From a virus, in IMG/VR virus record IMGVR_UViG_3300007735_000680, positions 1-36,513 of that record: DNA of 36,513 nt. One strand, written 5' to 3'. Of the stretch, positions 12,046 through 17,815 are shown piece after piece. A program made the translations under genes and the position numbers. Position 1 is the stretch's first letter; the number at the start of each line of letters is the position of its first letter. The notes below the pieces were generated by a model. The model had not been told where the DNA came from and searched no databases. It was given only the letters and a program-made list of their open reading frames with translations.

Positions 12046-12073
12046 CTATAAGGGAATCTACATCCTATCCTGT

Positions 12074-12081
12074 GATAAATA
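12074..12081 (+). promoter_or_regulatory. T4-type late octamer before the 12102 gene
   Basis: GATAAATA followed by a 20-nt leader containing GAAAGG and the ATG at 12102. Here the message would have a normal leader. Confidence 0.6.
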
Positions 12082-12101
12082 TTGTTGAAAGGTAATTTTA
12101 A

Positions 12102-12266
12102 ATGATTACAAAAATTAAGAAAGATTTGAAGAATGTTGGTTGGTTCTGCTGGGTTACATTTGGGGTTGCTGTCGTGGCTTTGTTCATTGCCACCACACAT
12201 GCTCATCACAGAGGTCCGGGGCCAAAGGGTCCCAAGGGACCACCTGCTGCTGAAGTCGGCAAGTAA
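12102..12266 (+). CDS. 54-residue membrane protein with collagen-like tail
   Basis: Not recognised. Basic N-terminus (MITKIKKDLKNVG), one hydrophobic segment (WFCWVTFGVAVVALFIATT, residues 14-32), then a short HAHH and a Gly-Pro-Lys tail (RGPGPKGPKGPPAAEVGK) with Gly-X-Y spacing. The positive N-terminus suggests N-in topology with an exposed tail. GAAAGG lies 9-10 nt upstream of the ATG. A terminator follows within 20 nt. Confidence 0.65.
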   Translation: MITKIKKDLKNVGWFCWVTFGVAVVALFIATTHAHHRGPGPKGPKGPPAAEVGK

Positions 12267-12284
12267 AAAAATTTCCGAAAAGAA

Positions 12285-12317
12285 AAAAATCGGCTTCCAT
12301 TGCTGGGAGCCGATTTT
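12285..12317. terminator. Bidirectional terminator
   Basis: Stem AATCGGCT/AGCCGATT with A-rich left flank (AAAAAAA) and T-rich right flank (TTTCATTTC). It sits between the convergent 12102 (+) and 12342 (-) genes and can serve both. Confidence 0.8.
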
Positions 12318-12341
12318 CATTTCTGGAAGAAATGGATGGTA

Positions 12342-12860
12342 TTATTTCTTTCTGATCGTTAGCCTGTCAAGCATTCCCTTCATGTTCGGGAACATGCCGG
12401 AAGTTTCCAATGCCGATGGCTTCAAGTTTCCGGTCATTTGATTTTGTTGCTGTGCGCCTACCACTTCGCTTGAGGATCCGAGATCGTCTGCGTCTGGGCC
12501 GTCATAGACATTTGGAGTGAGGTTTCTTTCTTTTGCATCTTCGATCTTGTTTAGGTTGGCAGTCACCTTTCTTGCCTGCTCATGCTTCAACTCATGCTCC
12601 AATGCAGGTGGTCCCACTTCCTTGGCGGATGCACCGAATTTTCTTTGGGCTTGCATCATCTTCTTCCCGGCTTCTTCTGCTTGTCCGAGGTATCTCTCTC
12701 TGCGGGCAGATGCCTTTTGCTCTTCCTTCTTTAGAAGTTCTGGGTCTTCCGTCTTCAATGCCTTCTTGAGTCCACCTTCATTCAGTTGGGCCTCAAGGAC
12801 ATTGATTCTTTCCTGAAGTTGTTCGCAAAGATTCTTGTAGTAATTTGTTAGGTAGTTCAT
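12342..12860 (-). CDS. Coiled-coil protein, paralogue of the next gene
   Basis: 172 residues, not recognised. It begins MNYLTNYYKNLCEQLQERIN, nearly the same as the neighbouring 12857 gene (MNYLTNYYKNQCDILQERIN). A heptad-like helix is followed by a Lys/Glu/Ala-rich coiled coil (ELLKKEEQKASARRERYLGQ) and a Gln/Ser-rich C-terminus. Start ATG overlaps the upstream stop as ATGA, so translation is probably coupled. Probably a late product because the operon promoter is a late octamer. Confidence 0.7.
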   Translation of the reverse strand: MNYLTNYYKNLCEQLQERINVLEAQLNEGGLKKALKTEDPELLKKEEQKASARRERYLGQAEEAGKKMMQAQRKFGASAKEVGPPALEHELKHEQARKVTANLNKIEDAKERNLTPNVYDGPDADDLGSSSEVVGAQQQNQMTGNLKPSALETSGMFPNMKGMLDRLTIRKK

Positions 12861-13096
12861 AATGTGTGCATGTCCTTTTCCATGTCTTGGTCTGCCTTTG
12901 CATGGATTTTCTCGGATGGCTTTTCTATTTTCAATTCTACTTGCTGATCTTTTCTTTTCTTCTTTTCAAGAAATTCCGGATCAAGCGTTGTCTCGTCATG
13001 TGCAAGTTTCTGTTCTTTCAATGTCTTTTCCAAGAAATTTATGCGCTCTTGGAGAATGTCACATTGATTCTTGTAATAATTCGTGAGGTAATTCAT
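12857..13096 (-). CDS. Small coiled-coil protein, paralogue of the previous gene
   Basis: 79 residues, not recognised. The first 25 residues match the N-terminus of the 12342 gene; the rest is Lys/Glu-rich helix. Tandem duplication followed by divergence is likely. ATG at 13096 lies exactly 5 nt after a minus-strand TCTAAATA, so the message should be leaderless. No upstream Shine-Dalgarno. Confidence 0.7.
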   Translation of the reverse strand: MNYLTNYYKNQCDILQERINFLEKTLKEQKLAHDETTLDPEFLEKKKRKDQQVELKIEKPSEKIHAKADQDMEKDMHTL

Positions 13097-13101
13097 GAAA
13101 A

Positions 13102-13109
13102 TATTTAGA
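13102..13109 (-). promoter_or_regulatory. Late octamer, leaderless, leftward
   Basis: TCTAAATA on the minus strand, then TTTTC and ATG at 13096. T4 late octamers occupy -13 to -6, so +1 falls on the A of ATG. It overlaps the rightward octamer at 13108. Confidence 0.78.
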
Positions 13110-13115
13110 TAAATA
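13108..13115 (+). promoter_or_regulatory. Late octamer, leaderless, rightward
   Basis: GATAAATA, then CCTAC and ATG at 13121. It overlaps the divergent octamer by 2 bp, making a compact bidirectional late promoter. Confidence 0.78.
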
Positions 13116-13120
13116 CCTAC

Positions 13121-13312
13121 ATGAAATATTCGGGAAAATCTTTGGAAGACGTTATTCGTGATGTTCAAAACAAAAACAAGAATAAACCATCGCCGTTGAA
13201 ATTCTTGAATCCTGAACAACCAATCAATTTTGTACCTCAGCAAACAACTCCACCTTCAAATCCCAGACAAAGATTGGTCGGGGACTTCAAGCCGCAAAAG
13301 TACACATTCTGA
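13121..13312 (+). CDS. Small Pro/Asn/Lys-rich protein, unknown
   Basis: 63 residues, not recognised. A short helix (SLEDVIRDVQNKNKNK) and an extended Pro/Gln-rich stretch (FVPQQTTPPSNPRQRLVGDF). ATG 5 nt after a late octamer implies a leaderless late message. Its TGA stop abuts the next late octamer. Confidence 0.6.
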   Translation: MKYSGKSLEDVIRDVQNKNKNKPSPLKFLNPEQPINFVPQQTTPPSNPRQRLVGDFKPQKYTF

Positions 13313-13320
13313 GATAAATA
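13313..13320 (+). promoter_or_regulatory. Late octamer before the 13328 gene
   Basis: GATAAATA, then 7 nt (TTTAAGT) and ATG at 13328; predicted leader is about 2 nt. Confidence 0.68.
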
Positions 13321-13327
13321 TTTAAGT

Positions 13328-13573
13328 ATGATTCATAAGTATCAAAACATATACGGAATCAGTTATGTAATTATTGGCAACCCAAAAAATTCAATCGAAG
13401 AATTAAAAAAATTGGTATTGGACATAGAAGAAGACAAAAAAATTCCTTTTTCGACAGTGTATGTGAAGATGCCATCCTTCATGTTTCAAAGATTCATGGA
13501 TGCCGTCCGTGAATCATCCTTGGTTTACAAAGAAATCGAAAACAGACACGATAAATTTCTAATAAGATTCTGA
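13328..13573 (+). CDS. Small protein, unknown
   Basis: 81 residues, not recognised. Mixed α/β (YGISYVIIGNPKNSIEELKK; MPSFMFQRFMDAVRESSLVY). Its TGA stop overlaps the next ATG (TGATG), so the two genes form an operon. Confidence 0.65.
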   Translation: MIHKYQNIYGISYVIIGNPKNSIEELKKLVLDIEEDKKIPFSTVYVKMPSFMFQRFMDAVRESSLVYKEIENRHDKFLIRF

Positions 13574-14121
13574 TGCCAGATGAAAATGAAATCCTCACGC
13601 AAATGAACATGGACGGGTTTAACCGTTCTTATGGTGGGGCATACAGTGGATCAAAATTGCAAAAAGAAACTTATCAGAAACTTGAGCGAGAAGATGCGAT
13701 ATACAATCAGTTCATAAAAAACACATATGGATCATATGAAAATTTCTTGACACAGACAAAGATATTTCAAGATGTTTCTGTATATGATCCAACCACAGAT
13801 TATGTGATGGATGTGACTGTAATAACAGAAGAAGAGTCGTACAAGACGGATCATATCTCTGCACAAGAAGTGATAATGGAAGCGCTGTCTGGTGTGTGCA
13901 CAGTGGTATTCATGAAAATGGATGGTTCCGTTGGAAGAATCACGGGAACATTGGACAAAAAGGCAATGCCAACAAGCCAATACCAAACACGAACAAATTT
14001 TTTTACTCCGTTGAGTGGCGATAGAATTGTTGTGTGGGACATCAACAAGCAGGATTGGAGATCCTTCTACATGGATCGCGTGATAAGATTTGTCAGAGAC
14101 GATACGATTGCTCTTGAATAA
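13573..14121 (+). CDS. Protein with C-terminal SH3-like β-barrel (WYL_2/DUF2693-type)
   Basis: 182 residues. The N-terminal half is Tyr/Gln/Glu-rich and unrecognised. The C-terminal half (VVFMKMDGSVGRITGTLDKK, then GDRIVVWDINKQDWRSFYMD) has the first-strand VxFxKxDG and the VWDxxKxxWRSF motif of the small β-barrel family seen in T4-type phages. The early gene at 8107 has the same domain alone. Function unknown. Its TAA stop is part of the next late octamer. Confidence 0.7.
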   Translation: MPDENEILTQMNMDGFNRSYGGAYSGSKLQKETYQKLEREDAIYNQFIKNTYGSYENFLTQTKIFQDVSVYDPTTDYVMDVTVITEEESYKTDHISAQEVIMEALSGVCTVVFMKMDGSVGRITGTLDKKAMPTSQYQTRTNFFTPLSGDRIVVWDINKQDWRSFYMDRVIRFVRDDTIALE

Positions 14122-14124
14122 ATA
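14117..14124 (+). promoter_or_regulatory. Late octamer, leaderless, with embedded stop codon
   Basis: AATAAATA, then CTTCT and GTG at 14130. The TAA of the octamer (14119-14121) is the stop codon of the upstream gene. Confidence 0.72.
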
Positions 14125-14129
14125 CTTCT

Positions 14130-14315
14130 GTGCAAAACGATGATTCCAAAACCACTACTCATCTCTATGCTGTATTATTCAGAGAAGCGAAAATCATTGT
14201 TTCGAAATATGAAGAATATCTTCGGGACAAGATTACTTCTAAGGAATTGGCGCAAAAGATGATGAATCTCCGTGATGCCATTCAACGAATAGAAAATACT
14301 TTTAAAAATAGTTGA
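14130..14315 (+). CDS. Small helical protein, unknown
   Basis: 61 residues with GTG start, not recognised (MQNDDSKTTTHLYAVLFREA; then a helix with ELAQKMMNLRDAIQRIENTF). The GTG lies exactly 5 nt after a late octamer, matching the leaderless rule. The TGA stop lies in a TTGACA word. Confidence 0.6.
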   Translation: MQNDDSKTTTHLYAVLFREAKIIVSKYEEYLRDKITSKELAQKMMNLRDAIQRIENTFKNS

Positions 14316-14339
14316 CAATCTTATTTGGAGTGTTACTTT

Positions 14340-15380
14340 ATGGATGTGATTATTAATTACGAACCAAAGTTGGATTATTCTGACGTTCTTATCGTTCCGA
14401 CTCTTTCGGAGGTCAGATCTCGCAAAGAAGTTTCCCTTGAGGTTGAGACAACCTTCAAGTGCGGTACGACATGGAAAGGTGTGCCTATCATGGCATCCAA
14501 CATGTCAACCGTTGGTACTTGGAAGATGGCACAGGCGCTTTCACAATACAAGATGGTTACCTGCTTGAAGAAGGGGAATGAATATTATTCCAACTTTGTC
14601 ACTGCTTTTCCTGAATGTGAAAAGTATGTCTCGCTAACTCTTGGTCTTGATGCAGACAGCAAACTTTTTGTTGACAGCGCAATGATCAAGGAACCTACGT
14701 TTGTTTGTTTGGATGTTGCAAATGGTTACATGAAAGAATTCATAAACTTTACAAGAAAGGTTAGAGAAAAATGGCCGAAATCGATTTTGATTGCCGGGAA
14801 TGTCGTGACCCCAGAGGGGGTAGAGGAGTTGTCAAAGGCTGGAGCCGATCTAATAAAAGTGGGAATCGGCTCGGGGTCAATGTGTTTGACGAGACGGGTC
14901 GCAGGAGTGGGCTATCCCCAACTCTCAGCGGTCATAGAGTGTGCAGCAATGGCCGAAGCATTAGGTACTGGGATCGTTGCTGATGGTGGCGTAATTTATC
15001 CCGGAGATTTTGCAAAGGCTTATATCGGAGGTGCTGCATTCATAATGGCTGGAGGTGTGTTTGCTGGCCATGATGAATGTGGTGGGGAATTGAGACACGG
15101 TGAGCATGGAGAGCTTAAAATGTTGCATTATGGAATGAGCAGCAAGACTGCGAATGAAAAATACAACGGAGGACTTTCCGATTATCGTGCTTCAGAGGGA
15201 AGAACGGTGGAGGTTCCTTATCGTGGATCTGTACACAATACGGTACAAGAAGTTCTTGGTGGCATTCGCTCGGCTTGTTCTTATGTTGGTGCTTTTAACT
15301 TGCCTGAACTGTGCATGAATGCTAAACTAGTGAAAGTCAATCGTACCATCAATAACGTTTTTGAACACAACGAAATATGA
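14340..15380 (+). CDS. guaC: GMP reductase
   Basis: 346 residues, the usual GuaC length. GMP reductase converts GMP to IMP and ammonia with NADPH. The IMPDH/GMPR TIM-barrel core is complete: phosphate/nucleotide-loop segment KVGIGSGSMCLTRRVAGVGY with catalytic C182 and T184, DGGVIYPGDFAKAYIGGA, GMSSKTA, and YRASEGRTVEVPYRG with E286. The YRASEG and GIRSACSYVGA segments favour GMP reductase over IMP dehydrogenase, and no CBS domains are present. All key residues look intact. ATG 14340 is chosen for GGAG 9 nt upstream. In the phage it could recycle host guanine nucleotides toward adenine nucleotides for an AT-rich genome (inference). Confidence 0.92.
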   Translation: MDVIINYEPKLDYSDVLIVPTLSEVRSRKEVSLEVETTFKCGTTWKGVPIMASNMSTVGTWKMAQALSQYKMVTCLKKGNEYYSNFVTAFPECEKYVSLTLGLDADSKLFVDSAMIKEPTFVCLDVANGYMKEFINFTRKVREKWPKSILIAGNVVTPEGVEELSKAGADLIKVGIGSGSMCLTRRVAGVGYPQLSAVIECAAMAEALGTGIVADGGVIYPGDFAKAYIGGAAFIMAGGVFAGHDECGGELRHGEHGELKMLHYGMSSKTANEKYNGGLSDYRASEGRTVEVPYRGSVHNTVQEVLGGIRSACSYVGAFNLPELCMNAKLVKVNRTINNVFEHNEI

Positions 15381-15412
15381 ATATGTGATAAGCACATAGA
15401 AATATGTGTTTA

Positions 15413-15420
15413 TCTAAATA
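15413..15420 (+). promoter_or_regulatory. Late octamer, leaderless, before the HNH gene
   Basis: TCTAAATA, then TTTGT and ATG at 15426. A small hairpin (CACATA-GAAA-TATGTG, 15393-15408) lies just upstream and may end the guaC message. Confidence 0.75.
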
Positions 15421-15425
15421 TTTGT

Positions 15426-15920
15426 ATGAAAAAGTGTCGAAATTGTAAAACAAATAAAGAATTAAATCGTTTCCAAACATGGGTTCATCCTTCTAATAAT
15501 AAAACTTATAGAAGACACACATGTAGAGATTGTATAAACTTAAAAACAAAAAACAAACAATCTCCTGCAGATCTTAGAGCAAAAGCATTAAAAGAAAAAA
15601 GAAGAAGAGATGATCCTGCATATAGAATGTATCATGGAGCAAAACAAAGAGCCATAAAAAATAAATTGGCTTTTGATTTAGATCAAGATTATATTCGAAA
15701 TTTAATACCAACACATTGTCCTGTTTTGGGGATTCCATTAATAAATGGAACAAATATTTTTCATAACAATTCTTTGAGTCTTGATAAAATAATTCCATCT
15801 AAAGGTTATGTTAAAGGAAACGTCTGTGTTATCTCTGATAGAGCAAATAGAATAAAAAGAGATGCCACACTTGACGAACTAAAAAAAATAGTGTATTATC
15901 TAGAAACAAAAGGAACTTAA
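15426..15920 (+). CDS. HNH/endonuclease VII-like nuclease
   Basis: 164 residues. N-terminal zinc-finger-like cysteines (CRNCKTNKE; HTCRDC) and a C-terminal nuclease segment: CPVLGIPL, SLSLDKIIPSKGYVKGNVCV, then SDRANRIKRDATLDELKKIV. The DKI..GY..GNV..S..AN..K series is typical of phage HNH and endonuclease VII-like homing nucleases. Base composition is more AT-rich than guaC and the 15920 gene around it, suggesting insertion between them. The TAA stop overlaps the next start (TAATG). Confidence 0.82.
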   Translation: MKKCRNCKTNKELNRFQTWVHPSNNKTYRRHTCRDCINLKTKNKQSPADLRAKALKEKRRRDDPAYRMYHGAKQRAIKNKLAFDLDQDYIRNLIPTHCPVLGIPLINGTNIFHNNSLSLDKIIPSKGYVKGNVCVISDRANRIKRDATLDELKKIVYYLETKGT

Positions 15921-16477
15921 TGAATATTTTTGTAGTTGATCCAGACCCAGCAACTGCTGCCCATATGTTGTGTGACCGTCATATAGTTAAAATGGTTCTA
16001 GAAAGTTGCCAACTGCTTTCCACGGCACATCATGTGGTTGATGGTGAACAAATTCGCATTGAATCTGAAAAGCGCAAGTATAATTCCTATTCAAACGGCA
16101 ATACAAAAATTTGCAAGTGCACGATGATCAATCACCCTTGCACCATCTGGACACGTACTGCCCGTGACAACTACATGTGGCTTTGGAAGCATGCCTATGG
16201 CTTGTGTAAGGAATACACTCGTAGGTATGGTAAAGTCCATGTCATGGAAAAGATGCTCATGGAAGATCTCTATAATCCTCCAAAAAATATTACTAAAGGA
16301 AAGATTACACCTTTTGCTCAGGCTATGCCAGATCAGTACAAGAACGAGGATGCAGTGGTTGCCTACAGGCAGTATTACATCAACGAGAAGGCGCGGTTTG
16401 CGAAGTGGCGGTCTGGGCAGGTGCCTGAGTGGTTTGTGAAGCAAGACGCTTTCTTTGAAGTTCCGCTTCCTTTTTAA
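15920..16477 (+). CDS. Conserved T4-type phage protein, unknown function
   Basis: 185 residues. The N-terminus MNIFVVDPDPATAAHMLCDR, then HIVKMVLESCQLLSTAHH, the central NHPCTIWTRTARDNYMWLWK and the C-terminal FAQAMPDQYK...YRQYYINEKARFAKW correspond, from memory, to a protein widespread in T4-type marine phages without an assigned function. Conserved His, Cys and Trp residues suggest an enzyme. The last 98 nt overlap the convergent lysozyme gene. TAATG overlap with the upstream HNH gene. Confidence 0.8.
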   Translation: MNIFVVDPDPATAAHMLCDRHIVKMVLESCQLLSTAHHVVDGEQIRIESEKRKYNSYSNGNTKICKCTMINHPCTIWTRTARDNYMWLWKHAYGLCKEYTRRYGKVHVMEKMLMEDLYNPPKNITKGKITPFAQAMPDQYKNEDAVVAYRQYYINEKARFAKWRSGQVPEWFVKQDAFFEVPLPF

Positions 16478-17042
16478 GAGCGGTAGAAAGATTTTCCATT
16501 CTCTTGGCCACACCAGTTTTTTGAGCAACTGATTCTCTGTAATCTTTAGCGTTCAAAAATTCTTTTGAGGCTTCATCATATTGACCCTTGTTGATGTACT
16601 CAAGGGTCTTTTTTGATTTGCCCAACATTCCACGGAAATGTTCTGATGTAAGTTCACCTTGAAGTTCTCCTGAAAGTTCTTCAAACTTTGGAACTAGTTT
16701 TTTTACTTCTGGAAGACGAACACGAACATCTCTCTGCAATAATTTTTCAGCCTGATCTGATGTCAATCTTCCTTTTCCAGAAAGAACTGTTTTTCCGAAT
16801 GAAGGATCTTTCTTGTGCTCTTCTGGAAAAACTTCAGCAAAGATTGATTCTGATTTTGGTGTTACCAAGTGTCCATGACCAATTGTTGGTAAACCTTTTA
16901 CATCTTTATAGACACCGAGAATCTTTTGTTCATTTCCTGCAGATTCATATGTGCGAATCTTCTTGCAAATTCCATTAATGTCGCACTTAATTTCTGTGTT
17001 CTGTGATTTTTGTTCCGTTAAGTATTGTTTGAAATTTTTCAT
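16380..17042 (-). CDS. T4-type lysozyme (GH24 muramidase)
   Basis: 220 residues. The core carries IRTYESAG, LGVYKDVKGLPTIGHGHLVT and later helices; E33, D47 and T53 correspond to the Glu-Asp-Thr triad of T4 lysozyme. It cleaves peptidoglycan. An extra N-terminal part of about 28 residues with two cysteines (C20, C26) precedes the core, and a Thr/Gln/Ala/Pro-rich tail ends the protein. ATG 17042 (MKNFKQYLTE) is preferred. An upstream in-frame ATG at 17093 would add a hydrophobic MLRQIILCSILIASINT that could act as a signal, so secretion is not excluded. The tail overlaps the convergent 15920 gene. Confidence 0.85.
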   Translation of the reverse strand: MKNFKQYLTEQKSQNTEIKCDINGICKKIRTYESAGNEQKILGVYKDVKGLPTIGHGHLVTPKSESIFAEVFPEEHKKDPSFGKTVLSGKGRLTSDQAEKLLQRDVRVRLPEVKKLVPKFEELSGELQGELTSEHFRGMLGKSKKTLEYINKGQYDEASKEFLNAKDYRESVAQKTGVAKRMENLSTALKKEAELQRKRLASQTTQAPAQTATSQTAPSR

Positions 17043-17053
17043 GGTATTAATGC

Positions 17054-17081
17054 TTGCTATTAGAATACTGCAGAGTATAAT
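17054..17081 (+). promoter_or_regulatory. Sigma70-type promoter of the 17106 gene
   Basis: TTGCTA (17054-17059), 16-nt spacer, perfect TATAAT (17076-17081). A normal leader with AAAGGA precedes the ATG at 17106, unlike the leaderless promoters. Confidence 0.78.
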
Positions 17082-17105
17082 CTGTCTCAACATAAAGGAT
17101 TCACT

Positions 17106-17411
17106 ATGAACGTAAAAGTATTTAGACTGAACTCAGGCGAAGAAATCTTAGCTCGTTACGAAATGTCAGACACCCATGTCACCCTCAAGGATCCAGCAAT
17201 CTTGGTCCCTGTTGGTCAAGGTCAAATCGGACTGATGCCATGGATGATGTACACGAAGGCCAAGAAGGGCGTTGAAGTTCCTCTTTCTTTCGTTGCGTTC
17301 AGCGTTGAGCCTCTTGATGAACTCAAGACGCAGTATGACAATTCTTTGAACAAGGGAATCGCCACGCCCAGCAGCACCATGAAGGGTCCTGATCTGCGGC
17401 TGACGACGTGA
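17106..17411 (+). CDS. Sm/LSm-like small protein, unknown
   Basis: 101 residues. MNVKVFRLNSGEEILARYEM, then THVTLKDPAILVPVGQGQIG and LMPWMMYTK resemble the β-barrel LSm-like phage proteins found in T4-type phages (pattern KL.SGEE.IA.......L..P). A role in RNA or protein binding is possible. AAAGGA ribosome-binding site. Three nucleotides separate it from the deaminase-like gene. Confidence 0.65.
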   Translation: MNVKVFRLNSGEEILARYEMSDTHVTLKDPAILVPVGQGQIGLMPWMMYTKAKKGVEVPLSFVAFSVEPLDELKTQYDNSLNKGIATPSSTMKGPDLRLTT

Positions 17412-17414
17412 TGC

Positions 17415-17789
17415 ATGAACATTGATACTGTAATCGAAAATTACATGCCCATTGCCAAGCCGCTTTCGATGGCAATGGAAAGACAAAAAAAGCACATTTC
17501 ACTTATAATCTACAAGCGCAAGATTATCGCGGTGGGTCAGAATGTTTTTAAGACCCACCCCGATACTCTGCGCTTGGGTTATAGATGTGCAGACATGCAT
17601 TCCGAATTGGATGCATATAGAAAGATTCCAAAAAATCTTCGTGGTGAAAAACTCATACTGTTGAATTTTAGGTTCAACAGATTTGGTGATCTGAGAAATT
17701 CAAAGCCTTGCGCCGTGTGTGAAAAATGGTGTAAAGAAGTTTTTCACAAGATATATTATACACATGATGATGGTCTAAGAATGGTATAA
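17415..17789 (+). CDS. Cytidine/deoxycytidylate deaminase-like protein
   Basis: 124 residues. H62-S63-E64 and P98-C99-A-V-C102 form the HxE...PCxxC zinc site of the CDA superfamily, with E64 as the expected proton shuttle. A β-strand (HISLIIYKRKIIAVGQNVFK) precedes the first motif, as in the fold. Substrate is unknown: free nucleotide or nucleic-acid deamination are both open. Its TAA stop lies in the next late octamer. Confidence 0.75.
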   Translation: MNIDTVIENYMPIAKPLSMAMERQKKHISLIIYKRKIIAVGQNVFKTHPDTLRLGYRCADMHSELDAYRKIPKNLRGEKLILLNFRFNRFGDLRNSKPCAVCEKWCKEVFHKIYYTHDDGLRMV

Positions 17790-17792
17790 ATA
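17785..17792 (+). promoter_or_regulatory. Late promoter of the 959-residue adhesin gene
   Basis: Perfect TATAAATA, then a 23-nt leader with AAGGA and the ATG at 17816. The TAA at 17787-17789 is the stop codon of the upstream gene. Confidence 0.82.
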
Positions 17793-17815
17793 TTTTGTAC
17801 TTGTAAGGATTTTTT

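Larger units (their letters stand above)
11527..12073. other. Gene-free strand-switch region
   Basis: No supportable gene in about 550 nt between the last leftward early gene and the first rightward gene. It holds a run of nine G (11665-11673), a pyrimidine-rich tandem repeat, two arrays of GGGTCC motifs and a small hairpin. Base composition changes here from GC-rich (left) to AT-rich (right). A control or replication-origin role is possible but unproven. Confidence 0.7.

Noticed and set aside
14312-14339. TTGACA-N16-TACTTT before guaC
   Set aside because: The -10 candidate touches the ATG, so the start site would fall inside the gene; the GGAG ribosome-binding site argues for a longer message from upstream.
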